From: Candidatus Aminicenantota bacterium
GTDB taxonomy: Bacteria > Acidobacteriota > Aminicenantia > UBA2199
Direction: 5' to 3'
Assembly (NCBI GenBank): GCA_024644125.1
Contig: JAHELQ010000047.1
Coordinates: forward strand, 1 to 13,944
DNA: 13,944 nt
Shown: positions 1 through 6,310 of the stretch, piece after piece
How the letters are laid out: each line of letters begins with the position of its first letter
Numbering within the stretch: the stretch's first letter is position 1
The notes under the pieces: model-generated
What the model saw: the letters and a program-made list of their open reading frames with translations, nothing else
Databases searched by the model: none
What the model was told of the DNA's origin: nothing
Program-made: the position numbers and the translations under genes

Positions 1-25
1 CTCAAATCAAAAAAAGACGTGACTG

Positions 26-874
26 ATGAACACCTTCCCCGAATGTTTCCCATGCTTTCTGAGCCAGGCGTTACGGGTGGCCCAAATGATCGATTGCACG
101 ACGGACCAGGTTAAGCGGCTCCTGGATGAAGTGGCACTGATGATCCCGGACATCCCTCTATCCCGGACTCCGCCTCATACCGCCAGCTTGATTTATCGGA
201 AAATCGCAGGTATCACCGGCGTCGCGGATCCATTCGCCGCAGTCAAAAAACAGTGCACCGAGGCTGCGTTGCGGATGTACCCCCGTCTACGGGAGAAGAT
301 CGCTTCGGCGAAAGATCCCTTATTTACCGCGTTGCAAACGGCCGTGGCCGGGAACATCATCGATTTCGGGGTGGAGACTCATTTTGATCTTGAAGAAGAC
401 CTGGATTCAATGATGAACCAGCAATTCACCCTTTGCCACTATGACGACTTCAAGCAGGAACTGGCGAATGCGGAGCGTATTCTCTATATCGGAGACAATG
501 CCGGCGAAACCGTGTTCGACCGACTCTTGATCGAGACAATGGCAAAACCCGTGACTTACGTCGTTCGCCATGAGCCCATCATCAACGACGCTACGTTGGA
601 GGACGCCAGGGCCGCCGGCCTGCACGGCGTGGCGGAATTACTGTCGTCAGGAAGCCCGGCGCCGGGAAACATCCTCCCCTTGTGCAGCGACGAATTTTTC
701 GTCCACTACCGGCAAGCGGATTTAATCATCAGCAAGGGGCAGGGTAATTACGAGGGTTTGTCGGAGGAAGACCGGAGCATTTTCTTCCTCCTGAAAGTGA
801 AATGTAAGGTGATCGCCAGGCATATCGGAATCGCCGAAGGCTCCACCATATTAAAAAAACAGGGAAAAAGGTAA
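26..874 (+). CDS. DUF89 / ARMT1-like damage-control phosphatase
   Basis: A 282-residue soluble protein of the DUF89 family, whose members are metal-dependent phosphatases thought to hydrolyse harmful or side-product phosphometabolites. Seen: an N-terminal Cys-x-x-Cys pair (C7, C10) typical of the stand-alone prokaryotic subfamily, GNIIDFG at 109-115, the metal-site motif GDNAGE at 156-161, INDATLEDA near 186-194, KGQGNYEGL at 237-245 and a C-terminal FFLLKVKC at 253-260. Length fits the family. The ATG has no clear Shine-Dalgarno, but TGA at 24-26 overlaps it as TGATG, so it may be translationally coupled to a gene ending at the window edge (about seven sense codons are open in that frame; another frame also closes at 20-22, so this is unproven). 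The RNA methyltransferase gene starts 6 nt downstream, suggesting one transcript. The actual substrate cannot be read from the sequence. Confidence 0.9.
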   Translation: MNTFPECFPCFLSQALRVAQMIDCTTDQVKRLLDEVALMIPDIPLSRTPPHTASLIYRKIAGITGVADPFAAVKKQCTEAALRMYPRLREKIASAKDPLFTALQTAVAGNIIDFGVETHFDLEEDLDSMMNQQFTLCHYDDFKQELANAERILYIGDNAGETVFDRLLIETMAKPVTYVVRHEPIINDATLEDARAAGLHGVAELLSSGSPAPGNILPLCSDEFFVHYRQADLIISKGQGNYEGLSEEDRSIFFLLKVKCKVIARHIGIAEGSTILKKQGKR

Positions 875-880
875 ATCCAG

Positions 881-2020
881 ATGTTTGAATATCAAAATAA
901 CAAAGCGTTTTTTGCACAAACTCAGCGGGGACTCGAAGAGATCGCCGCAAAAGAATTGAAAGAATTGGGAGCGGATGACTGTCGTCCCGCTTACCTGGGA
1001 GTATATTTCGATGCCGGTCCGGAGGCACTGTACCGGATCAACTATTGCAGCCGGTTGGTCAGCCGGGTACTGGCGCCCCTGCTATCGTTCCGCTGCCCGT
1101 CGGATGATATTCTATACAAAGAGGCATCTCGCTTCGATTGGTCGCAATTGTTCAATATCAGCAAATCTTTCGCGGTTTTCGCGACGGTGTCGAACAGCAA
1201 TATCAATCATTCCCAATACGCCGCCCGCCGTCTCAAAGATGTGATCGCAGATCAATTCCGCACAAAATACAACCTGCGCCCCAATGTCAATCCCACCGAC
1301 CCGGACATCTGGCTCAACCTGAATATCCGGGAAAACATAGCGGTGATTAGTCTGGACACTTCCGGGGGGCCGCTTCATAAACGGGGATACCGCAAAATCA
1401 ACATGGAGGCTCCGCTGCGCGAAACTCTGGCGGCAGCCATTGTCAGGCTCAGCGAATGGGACGGTTCTACGCCGTTGGTGGATCCGATGTGCGGTTCCGG
1501 CACTATTTTAGCGGAAGCCATGATGGCGTATCGCAAAATTCCGGCGGGATACAAGCGGGCGAGATTCGGCTTCTACCATTTGCCGGATTTTGACTCCAGA
1601 ACCTGGGAAAAGGTGAAGCGGGATTGCGAGGAGCGGATTCGTCCATTGCCCGACGGATTGATTAGTGGAAGCGATATAAACCCCGAATCGATCCAGGCGG
1701 CTCGCCAGAACCTGGCGGCCATTCCCGGAGGGGACGAGATCAAGATCAAAGCGAAAGACTTCGAGAGTATCGATAGCATCAAACATTCCACAATCATCAC
1801 CAATCCGCCCTATGGGGTCCGGATCGGCGAGAAGGAAAACGCGCGACTACTGGTCAAGCAATTCGGCGATTTCCTGAAACATCGCTGTACCGGTTCTTCG
1901 GCCTTCATTGTCTGCGGAGATACCTCCATCGTAAAAAGTATCGGTCTACGCACCTCCAGCCGTTTCACTCTATATAACGGCCCGCTGGAAATCCGGCTGG
2001 TGCGACTCAACCTTTATTAA
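881..2020 (+). CDS. THUMP-domain class I SAM-dependent RNA methyltransferase (RlmL/YpsC-like)
   Basis: A 379-residue protein with the layout of RlmL N-terminal-type methyltransferases: a ferredoxin-like N-terminus and THUMP RNA-binding domain (about residues 8-160), the linker motif LHKRGYR at 165-171, then a Rossmann methyltransferase domain with SAM motif I DPMCGSGT at 201-208, an acidic SGSDINPES stretch at 262-270 and catalytic NPPYG at 308-312. NPPY marks base-amino (N-) methylation, so the likely product is N2-methylguanosine in rRNA or tRNA; RlmL makes m2G2445 in 23S rRNA, and the target here is inferred only. It is the size of stand-alone homologues and lacks the second RlmK-type methyltransferase domain found in E. 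coli RlmL. The start follows the upstream stop by 6 nt, and the purine-rich GGGAAAAAGG around that stop serves as ribosome-binding site. Confidence 0.92.
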   Translation: MFEYQNNKAFFAQTQRGLEEIAAKELKELGADDCRPAYLGVYFDAGPEALYRINYCSRLVSRVLAPLLSFRCPSDDILYKEASRFDWSQLFNISKSFAVFATVSNSNINHSQYAARRLKDVIADQFRTKYNLRPNVNPTDPDIWLNLNIRENIAVISLDTSGGPLHKRGYRKINMEAPLRETLAAAIVRLSEWDGSTPLVDPMCGSGTILAEAMMAYRKIPAGYKRARFGFYHLPDFDSRTWEKVKRDCEERIRPLPDGLISGSDINPESIQAARQNLAAIPGGDEIKIKAKDFESIDSIKHSTIITNPPYGVRIGEKENARLLVKQFGDFLKHRCTGSSAFIVCGDTSIVKSIGLRTSSRFTLYNGPLEIRLVRLNLY

Positions 2021-2035
2021 TCCAGTCGTTTAGAC

Positions 2036-2064
2036 TTGACTAAAAATAGTGGAATCACTAAAAT
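2036..2064 (+). promoter_or_regulatory. Sigma70-like promoter of the patatin gene, leaderless geometry
   Basis: TTGACT (2036-2041), 17-nt spacer, TAAAAT (2059-2064). The expected transcription start, about 7 nt past the -10 box, falls at 2071, the A of the patatin ATG. No Shine-Dalgarno lies just before that ATG, which agrees with a leaderless transcript. Confidence 0.65.
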
Positions 2065-2070
2065 CTATCC

Positions 2071-3015
2071 ATGATATCAATTAAACAATGGCTTAAATCG
2101 AAAGAGATATTCGCGAGGGGAAAAATCGGCCTGGCCCTGGGGGGCGGAGGCGCGCGGGGAGTGGCCCATCTTGGAATCCTGAAGTACCTGGAGGAAAAAA
2201 ATTATCCGGTGGATTTTATTGTCGGGACATCTGCCGGCGGAATTTTCGGCGCGCTGTACCTATTGAGCGAAAACAGCGACGAAGCCTACGAAAAGATGGT
2301 GACGGCCATAGAAGAGGCCAATGGGGCCAAAAATTTGGTTAACAGCGCCATTGAAAAATCAAGCTTGCTGTCGAATCTCAAAGAAAAATTATACCTGGCC
2401 AAATCCCTGGTATCACCTTCGATATTGGAACAGGAGCCGTTGCGGCAATTTATCACGGTACTACTGGGCGATCATGTGACATTCGCCGATCTAAAAAAGC
2501 CCCTCTATCTTGTGGCCACCGATCTCCACAGCGGCAACGACATCGTCATCGGCAGCGGAGACCTATTGACTCCCCTGATCGCCACATCCTCCATTCCCGG
2601 AGTCTTTCCTCCGGTCCCATATAGAGATTATTGTCTGGTGGACGGCGGCACCACCCAGAAACTTCCATCCAAAATCGCCTACAAACTGGGAGCCGAAAAA
2701 GTATTGGGGGTGGATATCAGTTCCACTTACAACCCCAAAAAAGAATATCCCCGGGCCGCCGACGTCGTGATCCGGGCAGAAGAGGTCGCCAGCGCGGCCC
2801 TTCACCGGGAGAACCGCAAAGCGGTCGATCTGCTTTTGCACCCGGAATTCCATGAGTTCAAGTGGCATGAATTCAAACGGCACAAAGAGGCCTTTACCTC
2901 AGGCTACCTGGAGGCCCTCAAGCATGAAGAAGATATCGAGCGCTTCTACAACAATAGATCAAACTCCCACTACAAAGCAATTTGCGGCGAGCCCGCGTAT
3001 TTTATATTGGTGTGA
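2071..3015 (+). CDS. Patatin-like phospholipase family protein (RssA/YchK-like)
   Basis: A 314-residue cytoplasmic-type serine hydrolase of the bacterial patatin family, which carries out lipid acyl hydrolysis with a Ser-Asp dyad. Seen: oxyanion-hole loop GGGGARG at 24-30, nucleophile elbow GTSAG at 52-56 (Ser54), and the catalytic Asp motif DGG at 191-193 (Asp191). No signal peptide is present, so it probably acts on the inner leaflet or on soluble lipids. All catalytic elements are intact and the length is normal for the single-domain RssA type. The ATG has no Shine-Dalgarno and sits where the upstream promoter would start the RNA. The histidine phosphatase gene begins 3 nt after the stop, so the two are probably cotranscribed. 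The substrate is unknown. Confidence 0.9.
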   Translation: MISIKQWLKSKEIFARGKIGLALGGGGARGVAHLGILKYLEEKNYPVDFIVGTSAGGIFGALYLLSENSDEAYEKMVTAIEEANGAKNLVNSAIEKSSLLSNLKEKLYLAKSLVSPSILEQEPLRQFITVLLGDHVTFADLKKPLYLVATDLHSGNDIVIGSGDLLTPLIATSSIPGVFPPVPYRDYCLVDGGTTQKLPSKIAYKLGAEKVLGVDISSTYNPKKEYPRAADVVIRAEEVASAALHRENRKAVDLLLHPEFHEFKWHEFKRHKEAFTSGYLEALKHEEDIERFYNNRSNSHYKAICGEPAYFILV

Positions 3016-3018
3016 CCG

Positions 3019-3639
3019 GTGAACACTCTTTACCTCATCCGGCATGGCGAAACGGCATCTAACCGGAAGGGGATCTTCCGGGGCCGCCTGGACATCCCGC
3101 TCTCTCCGGCCGGCATTCGCCAGGCGCAGGAATTGCGGCGGTATTTTGAAGGGATCGCTATCGACGCCGTTTTTTCCAGTCCGCTGAAGCGGGCGCTGGA
3201 TACAGCTACCATCGCGTTTCCCAGCCGGAACATTCAACAGGATGAACTACTGAACAATCTCGACCTGGGTGATTGGAGCGGCCTGGACAAAGACCGGGTG
3301 GCGGAAGAATCGCCAGAATTATGGCAAACCTGGATTACCACTCCGGAAAAGATGACATTCCCGAACGGCGAAGGATTGGATGCGGTTTACCGGCGGGCCG
3401 ATCAATTTCTGAAGAACATCCGCCGGTTGGACACGAACGCTGTTGCCGCAATTTCCCACCGTTCCGTCACCAAAGTCATTCTCGCGGCGGCCGTCGGACT
3501 TTGTGACGATTATTTCTGGAAATTCCACCTGGACAATTGTTCGGTCACTCAATTGATTTTTGACCGCACCAGGAATTTCACCATTTACAAACTCAATGAA
3601 ACCCATTTCCTGAGTCAGACTGCCCACGAATGGTACTAA
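3019..3639 (+). CDS. Histidine phosphatase family protein (phosphoglycerate mutase-like) with altered active site
   Basis: A 206-residue protein of the histidine phosphatase superfamily. Seen: the signature LIRHGET at 6-12 with phospho-acceptor His9, SSPLKRA at 53-59 with Arg58, and the second catalytic His147 in AISHRSVTK. The block that usually reads L-R-E-(I/M)-D-F-G-(E/D)-W reads L-N-N-L-D-L-G-D-W here, so the Glu that normally acts as general acid is Asn80. Asp82 or Asp85 might substitute, or the enzyme may be slow or altered in substrate. The start is GTG, 3 nt after the patatin stop and with no good Shine-Dalgarno, which suggests coupled translation. Family membership is secure. The substrate (sugar phosphate, alpha-ribazole phosphate or other) cannot be called; no cobalamin genes are nearby. 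Confidence 0.85.
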   Translation: MNTLYLIRHGETASNRKGIFRGRLDIPLSPAGIRQAQELRRYFEGIAIDAVFSSPLKRALDTATIAFPSRNIQQDELLNNLDLGDWSGLDKDRVAEESPELWQTWITTPEKMTFPNGEGLDAVYRRADQFLKNIRRLDTNAVAAISHRSVTKVILAAAVGLCDDYFWKFHLDNCSVTQLIFDRTRNFTIYKLNETHFLSQTAHEWY

Positions 3640-3661
3640 TAGGAAAAACGCCGGTATCCGA

Positions 3662-3682
3662 GGAGCGGAACGTCCCCGCTCC
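3662..3682. terminator. Weak hairpin between convergent genes
   Basis: GGAGCGG (3662-3668) and CCGCTCC (3676-3682) form a perfect 7-bp GC-rich stem with a 7-nt loop, between the convergent stops of the histidine phosphatase and serC. Reading on the minus strand, a five-T run comes only about 14 nt after the stem; on the plus strand there is no T-run. It is therefore at best a poor intrinsic terminator for serC. Confidence 0.3.
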
Positions 3683-3703
3683 CCGGGATTATTGATTGAA
3701 TAC

Positions 3704-4777
3704 TTATTTGTTCTCTTTCTCGAATTTTTCCATGAACGCGACCAGGGTTTTGACGCCCTCGATCGGCATGGCGTTGTAGATAGATGCCCTGCAACCTCCG
3801 ACGCTACGGTGTCCCTTGAGACCCATCAAACCCGCCGCGGTCGCTGCCTTGATGAACTTCTCTTCCAGCTCTTCCGGCTGAATCCTGAAGGTGACATTCA
3901 TAAGCGAGCGGTCCTCTTTGTTGGCGGCGCCGTTATAAAAATCACTATTGTCGAAATAGTCGTACAACAATTTCGCCTTCTCTTCGTTGATTTTTTCGAT
4001 TCCTTCCACGCCGCCCATCTTTTCCAACCATTCCATCACCAGATTCACGATATAGATGGAGAAACTGGGAGGAGTGTTGTACATGGACTGGTTTTCCGCA
4101 TGTATTTTATAATCGAGCATAGCCGGTAATCCTTCGGCCACATTATCGAGCAGATCGTTGCGGATAATCACCAGAGTCACCCCGGCGGGTCCCATGTTTT
4201 TCTGCGCGCCGGCATAAATGAGCCCGAACTTCGATACATCCACCGGACGGCTAAAAATATCCGAAGACATATCCGCTACCAGAGGCACATCACCGGTTTC
4301 AGGGAATTCCTTGAACTGGATGCCGCCGATTGTCTCATTCGACGTCACATGCACGTATACGGCGTCGGAAGACAGATTCAGATTTTTAGGAATATAATTG
4401 AAATTTTTATCTTCCGAGGTACCAGCGACATTGACTTTTCCAAAGAGCTTGGCCTCTTTGATAGCTTTTTTGGCCCATGATCCGGTATTCACATAATCCG
4501 CGGAACCGCCTTTCAATAGGTTCATCGGAATCATGCTGAACTGCATGGACGCGCCGCCCTGAAGGAACAGCACCGAATAATTATCCGGAACGCCATAGAG
4601 TTTCCGGATCCGTGCCTCGGCAGACTCGGCAATTGCCATAAAGTCTTTTGACCGGTGGCTTATTTCAAGAACAGAGAGTCCGATTCCATTCAAATCCAAC
4701 AACTCTTCCTGGGCTTTTTTCATAACGTCCATCGGAAGAATTGCAGGTCCTGCATAGAAATTATACTTTCTTGACAT
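3704..4777 (-). CDS. serC: Phosphoserine aminotransferase
   Basis: A 357-residue PLP enzyme of fold-type I that converts 3-phosphohydroxypyruvate and glutamate to phosphoserine and 2-oxoglutarate, the second step of serine synthesis; SerC also acts in the DXP-dependent pyridoxal phosphate route in some bacteria. Seen: the N-terminal NFYAGPA at 6-12, substrate-binding HRS at 41-43, the cofactor loop GGAS at 74-77, Trp101 that stacks on the ring, TSNETIGG at 145-152, Asp169, and Schiff-base Lys193 in YAGAQKNMGPAG. Length matches the family. The start is set by a perfect AGGAGG (4787-4792) 9 nt upstream and a strong promoter at 4830-4857. No serA or serB is adjacent. Confidence 0.97.
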   Translation of the reverse strand: MSRKYNFYAGPAILPMDVMKKAQEELLDLNGIGLSVLEISHRSKDFMAIAESAEARIRKLYGVPDNYSVLFLQGGASMQFSMIPMNLLKGGSADYVNTGSWAKKAIKEAKLFGKVNVAGTSEDKNFNYIPKNLNLSSDAVYVHVTSNETIGGIQFKEFPETGDVPLVADMSSDIFSRPVDVSKFGLIYAGAQKNMGPAGVTLVIIRNDLLDNVAEGLPAMLDYKIHAENQSMYNTPPSFSIYIVNLVMEWLEKMGGVEGIEKINEEKAKLLYDYFDNSDFYNGAANKEDRSLMNVTFRIQPEELEEKFIKAATAAGLMGLKGHRSVGGCRASIYNAMPIEGVKTLVAFMEKFEKENK

Positions 4778-4829
4778 GATGTGAGTCCTCCTGTGTTGTT
4801 AAATTAAGACCAATAATTATTTAGTTTAA

Positions 4830-4857
4830 ATTATACAATGATCGCCAGAAAAAACAA
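4830..4857 (-). promoter_or_regulatory. Promoter of serC
   Basis: On the minus strand TTGTTT (4852-4857), 16-nt spacer, perfect TATAAT (4830-4835). Transcription would begin near 4823, giving a leader of about 45 nt that carries the AGGAGG site. Confidence 0.65.
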
Positions 4858-4871
4858 CCATAAACAGTTGA

Positions 4872-4885
4872 AATTATTAATAATT
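4872..4885. repeat. Perfect 14-bp AT palindrome upstream of serC
   Basis: AATTATTAATAATT is fully self-complementary. It lies just upstream of the serC promoter and just past the stop of the MinD-like gene, so it could be an operator or upstream element for serC. In AT-rich spacer DNA such a palindrome can also arise by chance. Confidence 0.3.
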
Positions 4886-4902
4886 AAGGAAAAAATTATT
4901 GC

Positions 4903-6114
4903 TCAAGAAAATACTGTTCCCAGTAATTTTTCCATCGACAATATTTTTTTCATCCCGCACCGGTGAATCGAAGAAATAGCGACATCTTTTACCCGCTCGG
5001 TGATAAAATCGAGATTCGCCAACGGGTCGCGCCCGGCATTGCATATATACATATTCTCGAGAATTTCCAACTGTCTGATCACCTGGTTTGCCGAATGGCG
5101 CTTCGCTTCATGGACGGTGGCCTTGAAATCCATCCCCATCATGTCGCGCAGATAAGCATCCCAGCGCTCTTCTCCCTCCGCCTTGCGTTTGCGTAGATAG
5201 TGCTGCATCAGCACATACGGGATACCCTCCTCCGAGGCCGCCTGAATGGCGCGATCCTCCATCAGCCACCCTAGATTATGAATGGCGATCTTCGCCGAAA
5301 CCGTCTCGCCGATCCGTCCGGTAAACGGCTCCACGATATTCTTCGCGGACTCTTCGAGACTATCGAAGCGGTTCAACACGAAATAAACGCGGTAATTCCC
5401 GATCAATCGTTGCAAATATGGAATAACCGCATTGCGGGGAAAATGAGCCGCAGCTTCGAGGAGAAAATCGTCAAAATTAAAATTTTTACCATCATAACCA
5501 TCCTCCAACCGTTGGGTCATCTCCATAAGGCCGGAACGGTCCGCTTCATTTATCTGTTTCAACAACGGATTGCTGCGATACGTTCCCTTCAACAACATCC
5601 GGCAAGAACGCAACAGCGACGCCCGAACCATTTCAGCGGCGGACGTGGCGGCCGCTCCCAATTTGGGAGTGAAGACCAGGATACCGGTATTTGTAAACGG
5701 CAAAAATTCCAATACATGGTTGTCGAGCCCCGCCTTCATGTCCACAATGACAAAATCCGCGTCCAACGAGTTGATTCCCCGGATCAATTTCCGTGTCACC
5801 GGCAATTTATAGTTGACGATATCCTCGATAAAGTGTTTGGGGGAAGCCAGGAGTCTGAACTTCGCGAACAACCGTTCCGGATCGAGGCTGAGGGAAAGTG
5901 GCGCCAGGCAGGATTCGATGGGTACGTCTTTTTTTATGAAGTGGTACAAATCCGCATCAAGCGGCATGTTCAGGAAACTCCGGGCGCTGGAGGTACCGGC
6001 GTCCAGATCCACCAACACTGTCCGTTTGGTGCGGGATAGATTGAGGGCGAGATTGAGGGCAAATGTCGTTTTCCCCACTCCGCCTTTTCCCGAAGATACC
6101 GGAATGATAATCAT
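4903..6114 (-). CDS. Orphan MinD/ParA-family P-loop ATPase
   Basis: A 403-residue member of the SIMIBI MinD/ParA/FlhG group of dimerising ATPases. Seen: the deviant Walker A GKGGVGKTT at 9-17 with signature Lys10 and P-loop Lys15, VLVDLDAG at 33-40 (switch I region, Asp36 and Asp38), and the Walker B strand FVIVDMKAG at 121-129. The core is interrupted by a charged segment (about 170-240) before the strand VYFVLNRF, and a helical C-terminal region of about 95 residues follows the core. The last 17 residues (387-403) could form an amphipathic helix like the MinD membrane-targeting tail. The start is firm: TAG directly precedes ATG in frame and AGAGGAA lies just upstream. No parB, minC/minE, flagellar or cellulose genes are nearby, so the cargo or partner is unknown. 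FlhG-like or cell-pole positioning roles are possible. Confidence 0.85.
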   Translation of the reverse strand: MIIIPVSSGKGGVGKTTFALNLALNLSRTKRTVLVDLDAGTSSARSFLNMPLDADLYHFIKKDVPIESCLAPLSLSLDPERLFAKFRLLASPKHFIEDIVNYKLPVTRKLIRGINSLDADFVIVDMKAGLDNHVLEFLPFTNTGILVFTPKLGAAATSAAEMVRASLLRSCRMLLKGTYRSNPLLKQINEADRSGLMEMTQRLEDGYDGKNFNFDDFLLEAAAHFPRNAVIPYLQRLIGNYRVYFVLNRFDSLEESAKNIVEPFTGRIGETVSAKIAIHNLGWLMEDRAIQAASEEGIPYVLMQHYLRKRKAEGEERWDAYLRDMMGMDFKATVHEAKRHSANQVIRQLEILENMYICNAGRDPLANLDFITERVKDVAISSIHRCGMKKILSMEKLLGTVFS

Positions 6115-6168
6115 CTATTCCTCTAACCCCGGGTATTCGAAACATCGCTGAATCCAATTCTCAATCAC

Positions 6169-6187
6169 AATGATATTTTAAATCATT
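6169..6187. repeat. Inverted repeat over the -10 box of the MinD-like gene
   Basis: AATGAT (6169-6174) and ATCATT (6182-6187) are perfect inverted arms with a 7-nt centre, and the -10 hexamer of the minus-strand promoter (6175-6180) sits between them. The position is right for a repressor site, but the arms are short and AT-rich. Confidence 0.3.
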
Positions 6188-6203
6188 TTGGAAATTTTGT
6201 AAA
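6175..6203 (-). promoter_or_regulatory. Promoter of the MinD-like ATPase gene
   Basis: On the minus strand TTTACA (6198-6203), 17-nt spacer, TAAAAT (6175-6180). The predicted start near 6168 leaves a leader of about 54 nt with the AGAGGAA ribosome-binding site (6118-6124). Confidence 0.6.
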
Positions 6204-6250
6204 ACTTTTTTTCCAGAGAAGCATTACGCGAGATTTTCCGTACCCACACC

Positions 6251-6279
6251 TTGAAATAAATTCCCGGTCATACTAAGAT
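6251..6279 (+). promoter_or_regulatory. Promoter of the NhaC-family antiporter gene
   Basis: TTGAAA (6251-6256), 17-nt spacer, TAAGAT (6274-6279). The transcript would start near 6286, about 25 nt before the ATG, with AGGAG at 6301-6305 as ribosome-binding site. Confidence 0.6.
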
Positions 6280-6310
6280 TATTACCTATGAATAGAAAAC
6301 AGGAGCGATC

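Noticed and set aside
3692..4129. 145-codon plus-strand frame over the 3' half of serC
   Set aside because: serC is certain on the minus strand, and this frame has no ribosome-binding site or protein signature.
5278..6039. 253-codon open frame antisense to the MinD-like ATPase gene
   Set aside because: The opposite strand carries intact Walker motifs and a good start; this frame gives a Gln/Arg/His-rich product with no recognisable feature.
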